Assembly: GCF_000423865.1 (NCBI RefSeq)
Contig: NZ_AUIU01000011.1
Location: forward strand, 62,001-126,000
Source of the DNA: Thermodesulfovibrio thiophilus DSM 17215
GTDB taxonomy: Bacteria > Nitrospirota > Thermodesulfovibrionia > Thermodesulfovibrionales > Thermodesulfovibrionaceae
DNA length: 64,000 nucleotides
Reading direction: 5' to 3'
Shown: positions 53,490 through 63,171 of the stretch, in pieces
Layout: each line of letters starts with the position of its first letter
Position numbering within the stretch: position 1 is the stretch's first letter
Translations under genes and position numbers: made by a program
Notes under the pieces: model-generated
Told to the model about the DNA's origin: nothing
Seen by the model: only the letters and a program-made list of their open reading frames with translations
The model's database searches: none

Positions 53490-54657
53490 CTGGTTTAATG
53501 AAAAAATCCTTCTTGGTATGAATTGTAGAGAATATATTTCAAAGCATGCCACTTTATTGAATTTTATGGCTTTGATTATCCTGTGTTTTTCCTTTTATGC
53601 AATGGCTTACAGGTTAATTTACGGACTTGGACCAGCAACAAATCTCTCAGATACCTATCCGTGGGGGTTCTGGATAAGCTTTGATATACTGGCGGGTATA
53701 GCTCTTGCAGCACCAGGACTCACAGTAGGAACAGTGGTCTATCTATTTGGGGCAAAGGATTATAAACACTTTGCCCGTCCTGCTATTCTTTCAAGTCTTC
53801 TTGGATATATATTTGCTGTTTTTGCGCTTATGTTTGACCTTGGTAGGTATTATAGAGTTTTTTATGTTATTGGATGGTCATGGGGATTAAACTCTATACT
53901 ATTTTTAATTGCTTGGCATTTCTTTTTATATATCATTATCTGTCTTATTGAATGGTTTCCGGCATTTTTTGAATGGCTTGGGATTGAAAAGGCAAAAAAT
54001 TTCTTTTCAAAACTTGGTATCTGGGCAACTGTTTTTGGTGTAATAATCGCAGGTGGACATCAGTCAGCTCTCGGAGGATTATTCCTTGTAGCTCCAACAA
54101 AAATTCATCCTCTCTGGTATTCAGCTTTGTTACCGCTTTTTTTTCTCGTCTCAGCGCTTTTTGCCGGAATTTCAATGGTAATAATTGAAAGTACAATCTC
54201 TCATAAAGTTTTCAGGGATCAATTGAAGACTTTTGATCGGGCAGATTTTGATAATAAAACATTGGGACTTGCAAAAGCTCTGGTTATTATACTTTTTGTT
54301 TATCTGATTTTAAAAGTTCTTGATCTTACACATTATAATAACTGGCATTATTTGAAAAGTGAGTATGGATACTGGTATCTATTGGAAGTTGTTGGCTTTG
54401 TTTTAGCTCCGGCTTTGGTTTTAATAAATTCAGTAAAAAATAAAAAGGTAAAACTTGTTCGGTTTACGACATTCTGGGTTGTTACTGGAGTAATTCTTAA
54501 TCGTTTCAATGTAAGTCTTATTGCTTACAACTGGTATATTCCATTGCAAGAGAAATACTATCCAACATGGATGGAAATTGCTTTGTCTCTTGGTGTTGTA
54601 ACATTGATAGTATTGTTTTACAGATTTATTGTAAGAAGAATGTCTATTCTCTCTTAG
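53482..54657 (+). CDS. hmcC: NrfD/PsrC-like integral membrane subunit, HmcC-like
   Basis: Quinone-interacting membrane protein without haem; 391 aa and about ten hydrophobic helices. Family features include GPATNLSDTYPWGFWISFD near residues 50-68 and GGHQSALGG in the middle, which line the quinone site in PsrC-type subunits. It pairs with the ferredoxin-like subunit upstream (8-nt overlap) and is the last gene of the operon. It should exchange electrons with menaquinone. No terminator was identified in the 88-nt gap to the convergent ispDF gene. Confidence 0.9.
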   Translation: MSNWFNEKILLGMNCREYISKHATLLNFMALIILCFSFYAMAYRLIYGLGPATNLSDTYPWGFWISFDILAGIALAAPGLTVGTVVYLFGAKDYKHFARPAILSSLLGYIFAVFALMFDLGRYYRVFYVIGWSWGLNSILFLIAWHFFLYIIICLIEWFPAFFEWLGIEKAKNFFSKLGIWATVFGVIIAGGHQSALGGLFLVAPTKIHPLWYSALLPLFFLVSALFAGISMVIIESTISHKVFRDQLKTFDRADFDNKTLGLAKALVIILFVYLILKVLDLTHYNNWHYLKSEYGYWYLLEVVGFVLAPALVLINSVKNKKVKLVRFTTFWVVTGVILNRFNVSLIAYNWYIPLQEKYYPTWMEIALSLGVVTLIVLFYRFIVRRMSILS

Positions 54658-54745
54658 AATGCATGGATAGATATATAAAAAACATAATAAATCAAATAGT
54701 TAAATTGAATTTTGATTGTTTGTTAAAGCATGCTCAGCAATATAT

Positions 54746-55951
54746 TCAGAGGTTAAACTTGATGCTAAGACATACTGCCTGAGCAGATATTCCTTCACAT
54801 CTTCCTATAAATCCCATGCCTTCGTTGGTTTTTGCTTTAATATTTACATTTAATCCAAGTTTCTGTAAGTTTTTATTCATATCTGGAATATAAGTTAACA
54901 TCTTTGGTTTTTCTGCAAAAATTGTACAGTCAATCCATACTGGATCTACTCCGTAATTTTTTACAAGATTGAGTGTTTTCTTCAGTAACTCCATGCTTGA
55001 AATATCTTTATATAATGGATCTGTATCTGGGAAATGTGTTCCTATATCTCCAACTCCTGCTGATCCAAGTATTGCATCAATTATTGCATGAATAAGGACA
55101 TCAGCATCTGAATGTCCATAAAGGCCATGACTGTATGGAATCTCAACTCCTCCAATGATTAGTTTTCTGCCTTCCATAAATCTGTGACTATCATATCCCA
55201 TACCAATTCTTATTGATTTTAAACTGATGTTATTTTTTTGCTCTCTATATGACTCATGGTTAGAAAAATTATTCATCCCTGCAAGAACTGAAAGTTTTTG
55301 CAAATCTTGTTTTGTAGTTATCTTGATATTTTTCTCTTCTCCATCTATTGTTAAGACCTTGCCTCCGTATCTTTCTATAAGTGAAGCATCATCAGTGCCG
55401 TAAAAATCTTCTTCATATGCTTTTTTATATGCCTGCAGTAGTTTTTTAAACCAGAATGCCTGTGGTGTTTGGACTGCTCTAAGGATGTCTCTATTAAGGG
55501 TTCCACCAACTATATTTTCCTTTTTTATCCATTTGATTGTATCGTTTAAAGGAACTACAGGGATAACTCCATCAATCTCAGAATTCATTGCATTAAGAAT
55601 TTTTTTTATTAATGTTTTACTTACCATTGGTCTTGCTGCATCATGAATTAAAACAATATCTGTATTTTCATATAATTCCTTAAGAGCATTGTAAACTGAA
55701 TCTTGTCTTTGACCTCCTCCTTCAATGATTTTTTTAACTTTTTTAATATTAAACTTCTCAAGATTCTCTCTTGCTCTTTGAAAAAGCTCTTTTCTGGTTA
55801 CAATCCATATTTCATCAATCAAATTAATATCTTCAAATGCCTGAACTGCCCATATCAGAAGAGGTTTATCGAAAATTTCAGCGAATACTTTGTCTGATGA
55901 ACCGAATCTCTTACCAATGCCTGCAGAAACTATTACAGCAATGCATTTCAT
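54746..55951 (-). CDS. ispDF: Bifunctional IspD-IspF isoprenoid enzyme
   Basis: Fused enzyme of the MEP isoprenoid pathway, about 401 aa. The N-terminal IspD part (about 1-230) begins [17 protein letters not shown] and makes CDP-methylerythritol. The C-terminal IspF part (about 245-401) begins [11 protein letters not shown], with metal ligands Asp and His, and [11 protein letters not shown], and makes the cyclic diphosphate. The start at ATG 55951 follows the previous gene stop by 1 nt; a longer frame to 55999 runs into that gene. It ends convergent with hmcC. Isoprenoids also supply the menaquinone tail. Confidence 0.94.
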   Translation of the reverse strand: MKCIAVIVSAGIGKRFGSSDKVFAEIFDKPLLIWAVQAFEDINLIDEIWIVTRKELFQRARENLEKFNIKKVKKIIEGGGQRQDSVYNALKELYENTDIVLIHDAARPMVSKTLIKKILNAMNSEIDGVIPVVPLNDTIKWIKKENIVGGTLNRDILRAVQTPQAFWFKKLLQAYKKAYEEDFYGTDDASLIERYGGKVLTIDGEEKNIKITTKQDLQKLSVLAGMNNFSNHESYREQKNNISLKSIRIGMGYDSHRFMEGRKLIIGGVEIPYSHGLYGHSDADVLIHAIIDAILGSAGVGDIGTHFPDTDPLYKDISSMELLKKTLNLVKNYGVDPVWIDCTIFAEKPKMLTYIPDMNKNLQKLGLNVNIKAKTNEGMGFIGRCEGISAQAVCLSIKFNL

Positions 55952-55952
55952 A

Positions 55953-56957
55953 TCATTCTTCTTTTTGTATTGAAAAATCTTCACTTTTTGGTCTTCCAAA
56001 AATCATTCTTCCAGTTGATGTTTGAAGCACACTATGAATCACAATGTCGATTGTTCTGCCAATATACTGTCTTCCTTCTTCAACAACAACCATTGTTCCG
56101 TCATCCAGGTAGGCAACGCCCTGATCAGGTTCTTTCCCTTCTTTTACTACAAAAAGTTTTAAAACTTCTCCTGGAAGTACAGGAGGTCTCATTGCCTGAG
56201 CGAGTTCATTGAGATTTAAAACAGGCACATCTCTTAGTTGAGCAATTTTTATAAGATTTAAATCATTTGTAATAAGTGTTCCTCTTAGGGTTCTTGTTAG
56301 TTCCAGAAGTTTTATGTCAACTTCTTTTATCTCAGGAATATCCTTTTCAATAATTTCAAGTTTTACTTTTTCTGTTCTCTGAATTTTCTGCAATATATCC
56401 AGTGCCCTTCTCCCTTTTGCTCTTCTTAATGGGTCTGGAGAATCGGCAATATATTGAATCTCTCTCAGAACGAATCCAGGAATTAAAATAGTACCTTTTA
56501 TAAATCCAAGTTCAATAAGATCAGCAATTCTGCCATCTATAAGAACATTGGTATCAAGGATTTTTGGTTCTTCCCATATAGCTTCTTTTTTCATGAAGTT
56601 CAATATCTCTATAATTTTGATGGTTTCAGCTTTTTTTAAACCAAATACAGCTCCTGCATATCCAAAACCAGTTATGAAAATAAATGCAACAGGCTTAAGA
56701 TTTAAAGAAAATATCAATAAAGGTAAACTTAACAGTATACCTGTAAAGATTCCTGAAAAAAGCCCTGCAATTCCAAATATAATCTGAGAAATGTTCATTC
56801 TCTTTAATTTTAAATAAGCAAAAAGAGTTAGAAAAATGGTGCCTGCGAAAACTATAATTCCTTTAAGAGAATGTTGTAGTGCAAAATCTTCAATCTGTAA
56901 TTGGATAAAAGTGACAGTAAATAATGTTATAGCAAAAATTAAAATTAACAGATTCAT
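55953..56957 (-). CDS. PIN/TRAM-domain integral membrane protein (YacL-like)
   Basis: Membrane-bound protein of 334 aa: four N-terminal helices (about 1-110), then a PIN nuclease-like domain starting [14 protein letters not shown] (first acidic residue of the active site) and a C-terminal TRAM RNA-binding domain ([18 protein letters not shown] onward). This is the COG4956/YacL architecture, often found next to ispD genes as it is here. An RNase role is expected from the fold but not shown. It overlaps htrA by 4 nt and is followed by ispDF. Confidence 0.9.
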   Translation of the reverse strand: MNLLILIFAITLFTVTFIQLQIEDFALQHSLKGIIVFAGTIFLTLFAYLKLKRMNISQIIFGIAGLFSGIFTGILLSLPLLIFSLNLKPVAFIFITGFGYAGAVFGLKKAETIKIIEILNFMKKEAIWEEPKILDTNVLIDGRIADLIELGFIKGTILIPGFVLREIQYIADSPDPLRRAKGRRALDILQKIQRTEKVKLEIIEKDIPEIKEVDIKLLELTRTLRGTLITNDLNLIKIAQLRDVPVLNLNELAQAMRPPVLPGEVLKLFVVKEGKEPDQGVAYLDDGTMVVVEEGRQYIGRTIDIVIHSVLQTSTGRMIFGRPKSEDFSIQKEE

Positions 56958-58384
56958 GATGACAGAATCATATAAAATTTCTTACCACCTCTGTTTATGA
57001 GAACAAGTATATCTGACCTTGAAATTTTCTGTATGGCTTTTTGAAAATCAGATGCTGATTGTATTTTCTGTCTTTCAATCTCCATTATTAAATCTCCTTT
57101 TTTTAAACCTGTGTTCTCAGCAGGCGAACCGGGCTCAATTTTATACACAACAACGCCTCTGTCATCCGGGTCAGCACCAATCTGTTTTGCCATAGATGGT
57201 TCAAAATCAATTACTGATAGTCCCTTGAGGGGATTTTCAGTTTTATCTGCTGTTTTCTTTAATGTTTTTATCTCTTGAAACTGTTCTGAAGGAAGTTGAG
57301 CAATAGTAACTGAAATTGTATAAACCTGCCCATCTCTAAAAATTTTCAGATTCACAACTGAACCAACTTTACTCTGTGCTACGAGATTTTTTAAAATAGC
57401 ACTCTCTGTTACCTGTTTCCCGTCATATTCAAGAATGATATCGCCTCTTTTAAGTCCACCGCTGTAAGCAGGTGATTGTTTGGTTACATCGGTAATGATA
57501 ACTCCATATGGCTCTTTTAAGTTAAATCTTTCAGCCAGCTCAGCTGTTAAATCCTGAACCATGATCCCTATCCATCCTCTTACAACCTTTCCTTCCTTTA
57601 TCAGACTATCTTTGATAATACGCGCCATATTACTGGGAACAGCAAAACCTATTCCCTGATATCCTCCTGTTCTTGAGAAAATGGCAGTATTTATTCCTAT
57701 GATTTCACCTTTTATGTTTACAAGTGGTCCTCCTGAATTACCCGGATTTATTGCCGCATCTGTCTGAATAAAATCTTCATAATCAGCTATGCCAACATCT
57801 GCTCGTCCAACAGCGCTTATAATTCCCATAGTAACTGTATGAGTAAGCCCATAGGGATTCCCGATTGCCAGAACAAAATCTCCAACCTGAAGCTGGTCAG
57901 AGTCACCCCATGGAGCAACTGGTAAATCCTTTACGTCTATTTTAATGACAGCAAGGTCTGTTTTGGAGTCAGCGCCTATTATTGAAGCTTTAAATGTTCT
58001 TCTGTTATAAAGGGTCACTCTTATATCATCTGCCTGTTCAACTACATGATAATTGGTCAATACGTATCCATCATTTGAAACGATTACCCCTGAACCCATA
58101 CTCATCTCTTTCCATTTTTTACCCTGGGAATTGCCGTATGGAGGGAGAAATTCAAAGAGGTCTTCAAGAGTGGGTGGAGATTGCACTGTCCTTGTTGTTG
58201 ATATATTTACAACAGAGGGAGAAACAGCTTTGACAATTTCAGAAAAGCTTTTTACTGGTTCAATAATATCTTTATAGATAGGAATTGACTGTCTGGGAGT
58301 TGTTATAAGGTAAAAAATAGTTATTCCGGCCAGACATCCAATAAGGAAAGTTAAAATAATGAGACTGAGTTTTCTTTTAGTCAT
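56954..58384 (-). CDS. Do/HtrA-family periplasmic serine protease with two PDZ domains
   Basis: Envelope quality-control protease of 476 aa. An N-terminal anchor (about 5-27) precedes a trypsin-like domain with catalytic His in NYHVVEQ, Asp in SKTDLAVIK and Ser in NPGNSGGPL. Two PDZ domains follow (about 280-370 and 390-476). AGAGG lies before the ATG, 1 nt after selB. Gene order places it in a long operon of mixed function. DegP, DegQ or MucD type cannot be decided from sequence alone. Confidence 0.94.
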   Translation of the reverse strand: MTKRKLSLIILTFLIGCLAGITIFYLITTPRQSIPIYKDIIEPVKSFSEIVKAVSPSVVNISTTRTVQSPPTLEDLFEFLPPYGNSQGKKWKEMSMGSGVIVSNDGYVLTNYHVVEQADDIRVTLYNRRTFKASIIGADSKTDLAVIKIDVKDLPVAPWGDSDQLQVGDFVLAIGNPYGLTHTVTMGIISAVGRADVGIADYEDFIQTDAAINPGNSGGPLVNIKGEIIGINTAIFSRTGGYQGIGFAVPSNMARIIKDSLIKEGKVVRGWIGIMVQDLTAELAERFNLKEPYGVIITDVTKQSPAYSGGLKRGDIILEYDGKQVTESAILKNLVAQSKVGSVVNLKIFRDGQVYTISVTIAQLPSEQFQEIKTLKKTADKTENPLKGLSVIDFEPSMAKQIGADPDDRGVVVYKIEPGSPAENTGLKKGDLIMEIERQKIQSASDFQKAIQKISRSDILVLINRGGKKFYMILSS

Positions 58385-58385
58385 C

Positions 58386-60260
58386 TTATCCTCTTTTTAC
58401 CAGTTTCCTGAACTCTCCAACACGAAGAGTTATTTTCTGTGAATCAAGATGTTCAAGATATGCAATTGCATACTTTCTTGTTGTATTAAGCAGTGTTCTA
58501 AACTCAGAAACTGCCATCACATCTTTTTTGGTAAAAAATTCTTTAAGAAGTTCTATCATTTTTGTATAACTTTCAGCGGTAAGATATAGTGAGTCATTTA
58601 TTCGAATTATTTTACCTGATTTAGCAATTAATTTTAATATATCACTTAGTTTTGATTCAGCAATTGAGAGATTACGAGCAAGTTCATCCTTCAGAGGTGG
58701 TTGAAATTCATTGTTTTTAAGGTCTTTAATTATTTTATTTTCTAATTTTTCATCAACTTTTTCTTTTGTTGCTGTTTTTAACTTTACAAGGTTACCTTCA
58801 ACTGAAATCTCTTCAACATGATTTAACAGCATTAAAAGTTCAGGAGACCTTCCCAGAGAAAGTCTGGCTTTTAGCTCTTCTTTAGGCAAACCTTCCTTAA
58901 GTGGATTATTTTCATGAAATTGTTTGAGCAGGTTAGAAAGAGAGATTCTGAAATCATTAAAAATATCCATATGAAAAAGATGATTTTCAGCTTTTATAAT
59001 TTTTTTCTTTTCTATAAGCTGTTGGACAGCAGTCTTTATAAACTTTATGTCAGTATTTATCCAGCCTTCAAGTTCAGAGATTGATATGCCTTTAAATCCT
59101 TTTCTTTTAATTTTAATCTCTATTCTGTCTGATAGTTCTCCACTGTAGAGAATATCAAGATGTGCGTGGTCTAATTCCCTATTTTTTTTAGGCGGATCAG
59201 GATCAAGAATAATGCCTCCACCAAGAGTTTCAAGTGGAGAAAATCTTCTGATAACAAATCTGTCTCCTGCCATTGCAACTACAGGTTCATTCAATTTAAT
59301 ATGAGCAAAAGCATCTTCATCAGGAAGAATTTCAGTTTTGCCAAAAAGTTTTATTTTCCCTGTAGTTTCAGATGTTGTAAGGTAGAAATGAATAGGCGAA
59401 CTATTTCTTAAGGGTTTAACATCTTTTAATAGTTTTATTTTTGCTTCTATCATATATGTTGGTTTGAGTTTGCCTGGAATTGTAACAATATCTCCTCGTC
59501 TTAAATCTTCTTTCGAAACTCCTTGAAGATTTATCCCAACCCTTTGTCCTGCAACAACTTCTTTGAGTTGTTGTCCATGACTCTGCAGCCCTCTTATCCT
59601 TGAGCTAATACGTGTTGGAAGAATTTCAACAGATGAGTCAACTGAAATTTTTCCAGAAAGGACTGTTCCTGTCACAACTGTTCCGAATCCTTTAAGAGTA
59701 AAAACTCTGTCAACAGGCATTCTGAATATACCACCTGTTGATTTTTCTTCAACTTTTAAAGCAAGTTCTCTAATTTTTTCTTTAAGAACGTTTATATTGT
59801 AGCCTGTTCTGGCTGAAACAGGGATTATTTCAGCATTTTCCAGGAATGTTCCTTTAACTGAATCTGTTATATCTTCTTTTGCAAGTTCTAATGTTTCTTC
59901 ATCAACAAGGTCAGCTTTGTTTAAAGCAATCAATCCGGACTTTATCTTCAGCAAATCACATATTGCAAGATGTTCCTTTGTCTGAGGCATAACTCCTTCA
60001 TCAGCTGCAACAACAAGCATGACCATATCAATTCCACCAACTCCTGCAAGCATGTTTTTAATAAGTCTTTCATGTCCTGGAACATCAACAATTCCAACAA
60101 CTAAATCAGGATAAGCGATACTGGCAAAGCCAAGGTCAATTGTGATTCCCCTTTCCTTTTCTTCTTTCAATCTGTCTGGATCATCTCCTGTAAGAGCTTT
60201 TACAACAGAACTTTTACCATGGTCAATATGACCTGCTGTGCCCAGAATGACTTTTTTCAT
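58386..60260 (-). CDS. selB: Selenocysteine-specific elongation factor SelB
   Basis: Delivers Sec-tRNA to UGA codons followed by a SECIS hairpin. It has 624 aa, the normal length. GTPase motifs are GHIDHGKS at 9-16, DVPGH, NKAD and SAR. Domains II and III follow. The C-terminal winged-helix repeats (about 380-624) bind SECIS RNA, ending [20 protein letters not shown]. It overlaps hisH by 4 nt. selA, selC and selD are not in this window. It implies that the organism makes selenoproteins, perhaps formate dehydrogenase or hydrogenase, encoded elsewhere. Confidence 0.95.
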   Translation of the reverse strand: MKKVILGTAGHIDHGKSSVVKALTGDDPDRLKEEKERGITIDLGFASIAYPDLVVGIVDVPGHERLIKNMLAGVGGIDMVMLVVAADEGVMPQTKEHLAICDLLKIKSGLIALNKADLVDEETLELAKEDITDSVKGTFLENAEIIPVSARTGYNINVLKEKIRELALKVEEKSTGGIFRMPVDRVFTLKGFGTVVTGTVLSGKISVDSSVEILPTRISSRIRGLQSHGQQLKEVVAGQRVGINLQGVSKEDLRRGDIVTIPGKLKPTYMIEAKIKLLKDVKPLRNSSPIHFYLTTSETTGKIKLFGKTEILPDEDAFAHIKLNEPVVAMAGDRFVIRRFSPLETLGGGIILDPDPPKKNRELDHAHLDILYSGELSDRIEIKIKRKGFKGISISELEGWINTDIKFIKTAVQQLIEKKKIIKAENHLFHMDIFNDFRISLSNLLKQFHENNPLKEGLPKEELKARLSLGRSPELLMLLNHVEEISVEGNLVKLKTATKEKVDEKLENKIIKDLKNNEFQPPLKDELARNLSIAESKLSDILKLIAKSGKIIRINDSLYLTAESYTKMIELLKEFFTKKDVMAVSEFRTLLNTTRKYAIAYLEHLDSQKITLRVGEFRKLVKRG

Positions 60261-60868
60261 TGGATAATCTTGATGAAATTTCTTAAAAGAGTAAGGCCTG
60301 TTTTCTGGGATTTTTCAGGATGAAACTGTGTTGCAAAAATGTTTTCGTGAATTATCATAGATGTAAACTCTACACCATAATCAGTTACACCTGCAACAAC
60401 TTTTGAATCCTCTGGGGACACATAGTAGGAATGGACAAAGTAAAAGTAAGAATTATCTTTAATTTCTTCTAATAATCTGCTTTTTTTATGAAATTTAACA
60501 GTATTCCATCCCATGTGCGGAATTTTATATCCCTGAGAAAGTTGGAATCTGACAACCTTGCCTTTAAATATATCAAGACCTTTACAGAGTCCGAATTCTT
60601 CAGACTCTGTAAAGAGTATTTGCATTCCAAGACATATGCCAAGATAGGGCTTACCTTTCAGTATTTGTTCTTTAATAACTGAAATAAGTTCAAGCTTTGA
60701 GAGATTTTTCATGCAATCTCTAAAAGCTCCCACTCCTGGAAGAACAATGGCTTTCGCATTCCTGATATCTTCAGGAGATTGAGTGATTTTTACATCTGTT
60801 CCTGTTGTTTCAAGAGCTTTTGAAACACTTTTTATATTTCCCATGCCATAGTCAATAAGAGCTATCAT
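60257..60868 (-). CDS. hisH: Imidazole glycerol phosphate synthase subunit HisH
   Basis: Glutaminase subunit of the histidine pathway: supplies ammonia to HisF. It has 203 aa. The class I amidotransferase triad is visible: the nucleophile Cys in LGICLGMQILF, and His and Glu in TQFHPEKSQ. The N-terminal IDYGMGNIKSV is typical. It is separate from other his genes here and is embedded in an operon with comEC (9-nt gap) and selB (4-nt overlap). Confidence 0.96.
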   Translation of the reverse strand: MIALIDYGMGNIKSVSKALETTGTDVKITQSPEDIRNAKAIVLPGVGAFRDCMKNLSKLELISVIKEQILKGKPYLGICLGMQILFTESEEFGLCKGLDIFKGKVVRFQLSQGYKIPHMGWNTVKFHKKSRLLEEIKDNSYFYFVHSYYVSPEDSKVVAGVTDYGVEFTSMIIHENIFATQFHPEKSQKTGLTLLRNFIKIIQ

Positions 60869-60877
60869 GCGTTAATT

Positions 60878-63154
60878 CTACCATAAAATAAACAGTTTTT
60901 TTAAATTTTCCCAGTCTCTGTAAGGTTTGAATTCAAGGCTTTTCATTGTTTGAATCGTAAGGGTCCCATCTTTCTTTTCTTTTATCTGGATTGCTCCATC
61001 GTTGTCAGTTCTGAATATGTTGCAATGTTTTTCTAACGCTGTAATTACAACGCTGTGAGGATGTCCGTAGGGATTATCTTTGCCTGTAGAAATTATACAG
61101 AACTCAGGCTTTGCATTATCGTAAAATTCTCTTAAAAGTGAATATTTACTTCCGTGATGGGGAATTTTAACAATATCTGTTTTTAGATACTGAACTGGCA
61201 AAGTCTTAATGGATTGCTTCCCTGCATCTGATGTAAAGAGATAGTTTTTGTTAAAGCATTTAAACTTGAATATAAGGCTTAGTTCATTACTATATCTTGA
61301 CAAAGAAGATTTCCAGAACTCGCTGTATGGATGAAGCACTGTGAAACTGCAGTTATCAATCTGCAAGATATCACCTCTTGCAAGATGTCTGATTACTATT
61401 TTATCTGGAAGAATTTGTTTATTATACTCTATATATCCATTGTCCCAGATTTCATTCAGTTTGAAATTTTTAATAACTCTTTCAAATCCACCTGCATGGT
61501 CTTTTTGCTCATGTGTAATAATTAAAGCATTAATCTCATTAATTCCCTTTGCTCTAAGAAACTGAGTTATTTCCCATCCTGTTTTCCCTGTATCTACTAA
61601 AAAAACTCCTGATGGTGTTTCCAAAACAGTTGACTCTGCTTGTCCAACATCAAGAAATGTCATTTTTAAATTTTCCTTTTCTTTTATAAACGTTGCTATT
61701 GGTATCAGAATTGAGCTGAGAAACAAAAGAATTGACAGTCCATAGCAAAGTTTCATTAATTTTCCTTTGAAGCAGTAGTAACTCAATAAAACAATAAATA
61801 TTGAGAGATAAAATATAACCACTACTCCCTGAGAAACTGGAGGGATTAATATTGAAGAATAGTTGAAAGATGCAAGAACATGCATCAGTTTGAATGATAC
61901 AGTGCCGATAAAATCGATTAATTCAGGTAAAGGATAGGTACCTGTAATTAAAAAAAATGCTACAAAGCAGATATGCAAAGGGAAAAGAACCATTCCTATC
62001 AATAATCCTGCTGTAAGGTTTGCTACAGATCCTATCAGGGAGAGATAATGAAACTTATAAATTATAACAGGTGCTGTTATCAATGTTGCGGAAACGCTTA
62101 CAAGAAAACTTAATAAAATATATGCTAAAACTTTATTATGTATTTTGTCTTTGAAATGCTTGTAGATATCAGAAATAAAACCAATGCCAGCTGTTGCAAG
62201 GAAGCTTAGCTGAAAAGAAACATCCTTTATTGCATCTGGCTGGAAAATCAAAATTATAAGACATGCAAAACTTACTGTAAAAATCCATATAGATTTTCTT
62301 TCTGAAAGAACACCTGTCATAAAAAGAGTTGCCATAATAAATGATCTTGTTGATGGATAGTTGGGTTCAACAATCAGATAATAACCCAAAATTACAGGAA
62401 AACAAAAAAGAATGCTCAATTGAGAAGGTTTAATATAAATTGTAAGTCTTACAAGCAATGTATAAGGAAGTCGTTTGAAAATAAATTTGAATACAATAAA
62501 AAATATTGTAAATAAAAGACTGAAGTGTGCTCCTGAAATACTTAAAATATGAATCAGTCCTGTTTTTCGAAAATCGTCTTTAATCTCATCAGGAATTGAT
62601 ACCCTTTCACCGGTTGTCATGGCAATAAGACTTCCGGATAGATTTTCGCTGATTGTTTCTTCTATTTTTGTGTTTATTCTGCCTCTAAGTTCATCAAAGC
62701 GTGTTTTATAGGACTTGCTTAGTAATTGTGTGTTTTTAACATAACATATTGGATTTTCAGATTGATATGGATTTTTATATGTTTTACCATAGACACACTC
62801 AATCAAATAGCTTTTTCCTTCCTGAAGAGTTTCTCTGGAATAAACTTTCAGGTTTGTATTTTTTAACTCTGTTTTATTAGATTCAACAATCCGAAAATTA
62901 TAGATGTTTTGGTTTGCATTTTTTATATATCCTATTGCAGTTATATCTCTGAACTTCTGTTGTTTATTTGAATTGATATGGTTGCTGTAACTAATTCCTG
63001 AAACTAAGGATAAAACTATCAGAATTGCTAAAAATTTATTTCGTTTCAGGAAAGATAGAAAAATGACCAATGAAACTAATGTTACTGTTAAAGGGAAATA
63101 GATGAAAATCTGTCCAAGAACTATTCCAAACAGTAGACTTAAAATAACAGGCAT
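60878..63154 (-). CDS. comEC: ComEC/Rec2-family DNA uptake channel
   Basis: Large membrane protein, 758 aa, that carries single-stranded DNA across the inner membrane during natural transformation. An N-terminal DUF4131-like region is followed by the Competence domain (about 190-460, with the LSISGAHFSLLF motif) and its roughly ten membrane helices. A C-terminal metallo-beta-lactamase-like nuclease domain has FLDVGQAESTVLE, ITHEQKDHAGG and IPHHGSKYS. All three parts are intact, so a working channel is possible. No ribosome site precedes the ATG. Confidence 0.93.
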   Translation of the reverse strand: MPVILSLLFGIVLGQIFIYFPLTVTLVSLVIFLSFLKRNKFLAILIVLSLVSGISYSNHINSNKQQKFRDITAIGYIKNANQNIYNFRIVESNKTELKNTNLKVYSRETLQEGKSYLIECVYGKTYKNPYQSENPICYVKNTQLLSKSYKTRFDELRGRINTKIEETISENLSGSLIAMTTGERVSIPDEIKDDFRKTGLIHILSISGAHFSLLFTIFFIVFKFIFKRLPYTLLVRLTIYIKPSQLSILFCFPVILGYYLIVEPNYPSTRSFIMATLFMTGVLSERKSIWIFTVSFACLIILIFQPDAIKDVSFQLSFLATAGIGFISDIYKHFKDKIHNKVLAYILLSFLVSVSATLITAPVIIYKFHYLSLIGSVANLTAGLLIGMVLFPLHICFVAFFLITGTYPLPELIDFIGTVSFKLMHVLASFNYSSILIPPVSQGVVVIFYLSIFIVLLSYYCFKGKLMKLCYGLSILLFLSSILIPIATFIKEKENLKMTFLDVGQAESTVLETPSGVFLVDTGKTGWEITQFLRAKGINEINALIITHEQKDHAGGFERVIKNFKLNEIWDNGYIEYNKQILPDKIVIRHLARGDILQIDNCSFTVLHPYSEFWKSSLSRYSNELSLIFKFKCFNKNYLFTSDAGKQSIKTLPVQYLKTDIVKIPHHGSKYSLLREFYDNAKPEFCIISTGKDNPYGHPHSVVITALEKHCNIFRTDNDGAIQIKEKKDGTLTIQTMKSLEFKPYRDWENLKKLFILW

Positions 63155-63171
63155 TTAACTAGAAGAGGTTA

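Noticed and set aside
48684-54657. Reading the operon as DsrMKJOP or as a Tmc complex alone
   Set aside because: DsrJ has three haems and TmcA four; the cytochrome here has sixteen, and the small HmcD-like gene plus anchored HmcB-like protein fit Hmc better. Similarity between these families is high, so only the cytochrome and gene set decide.
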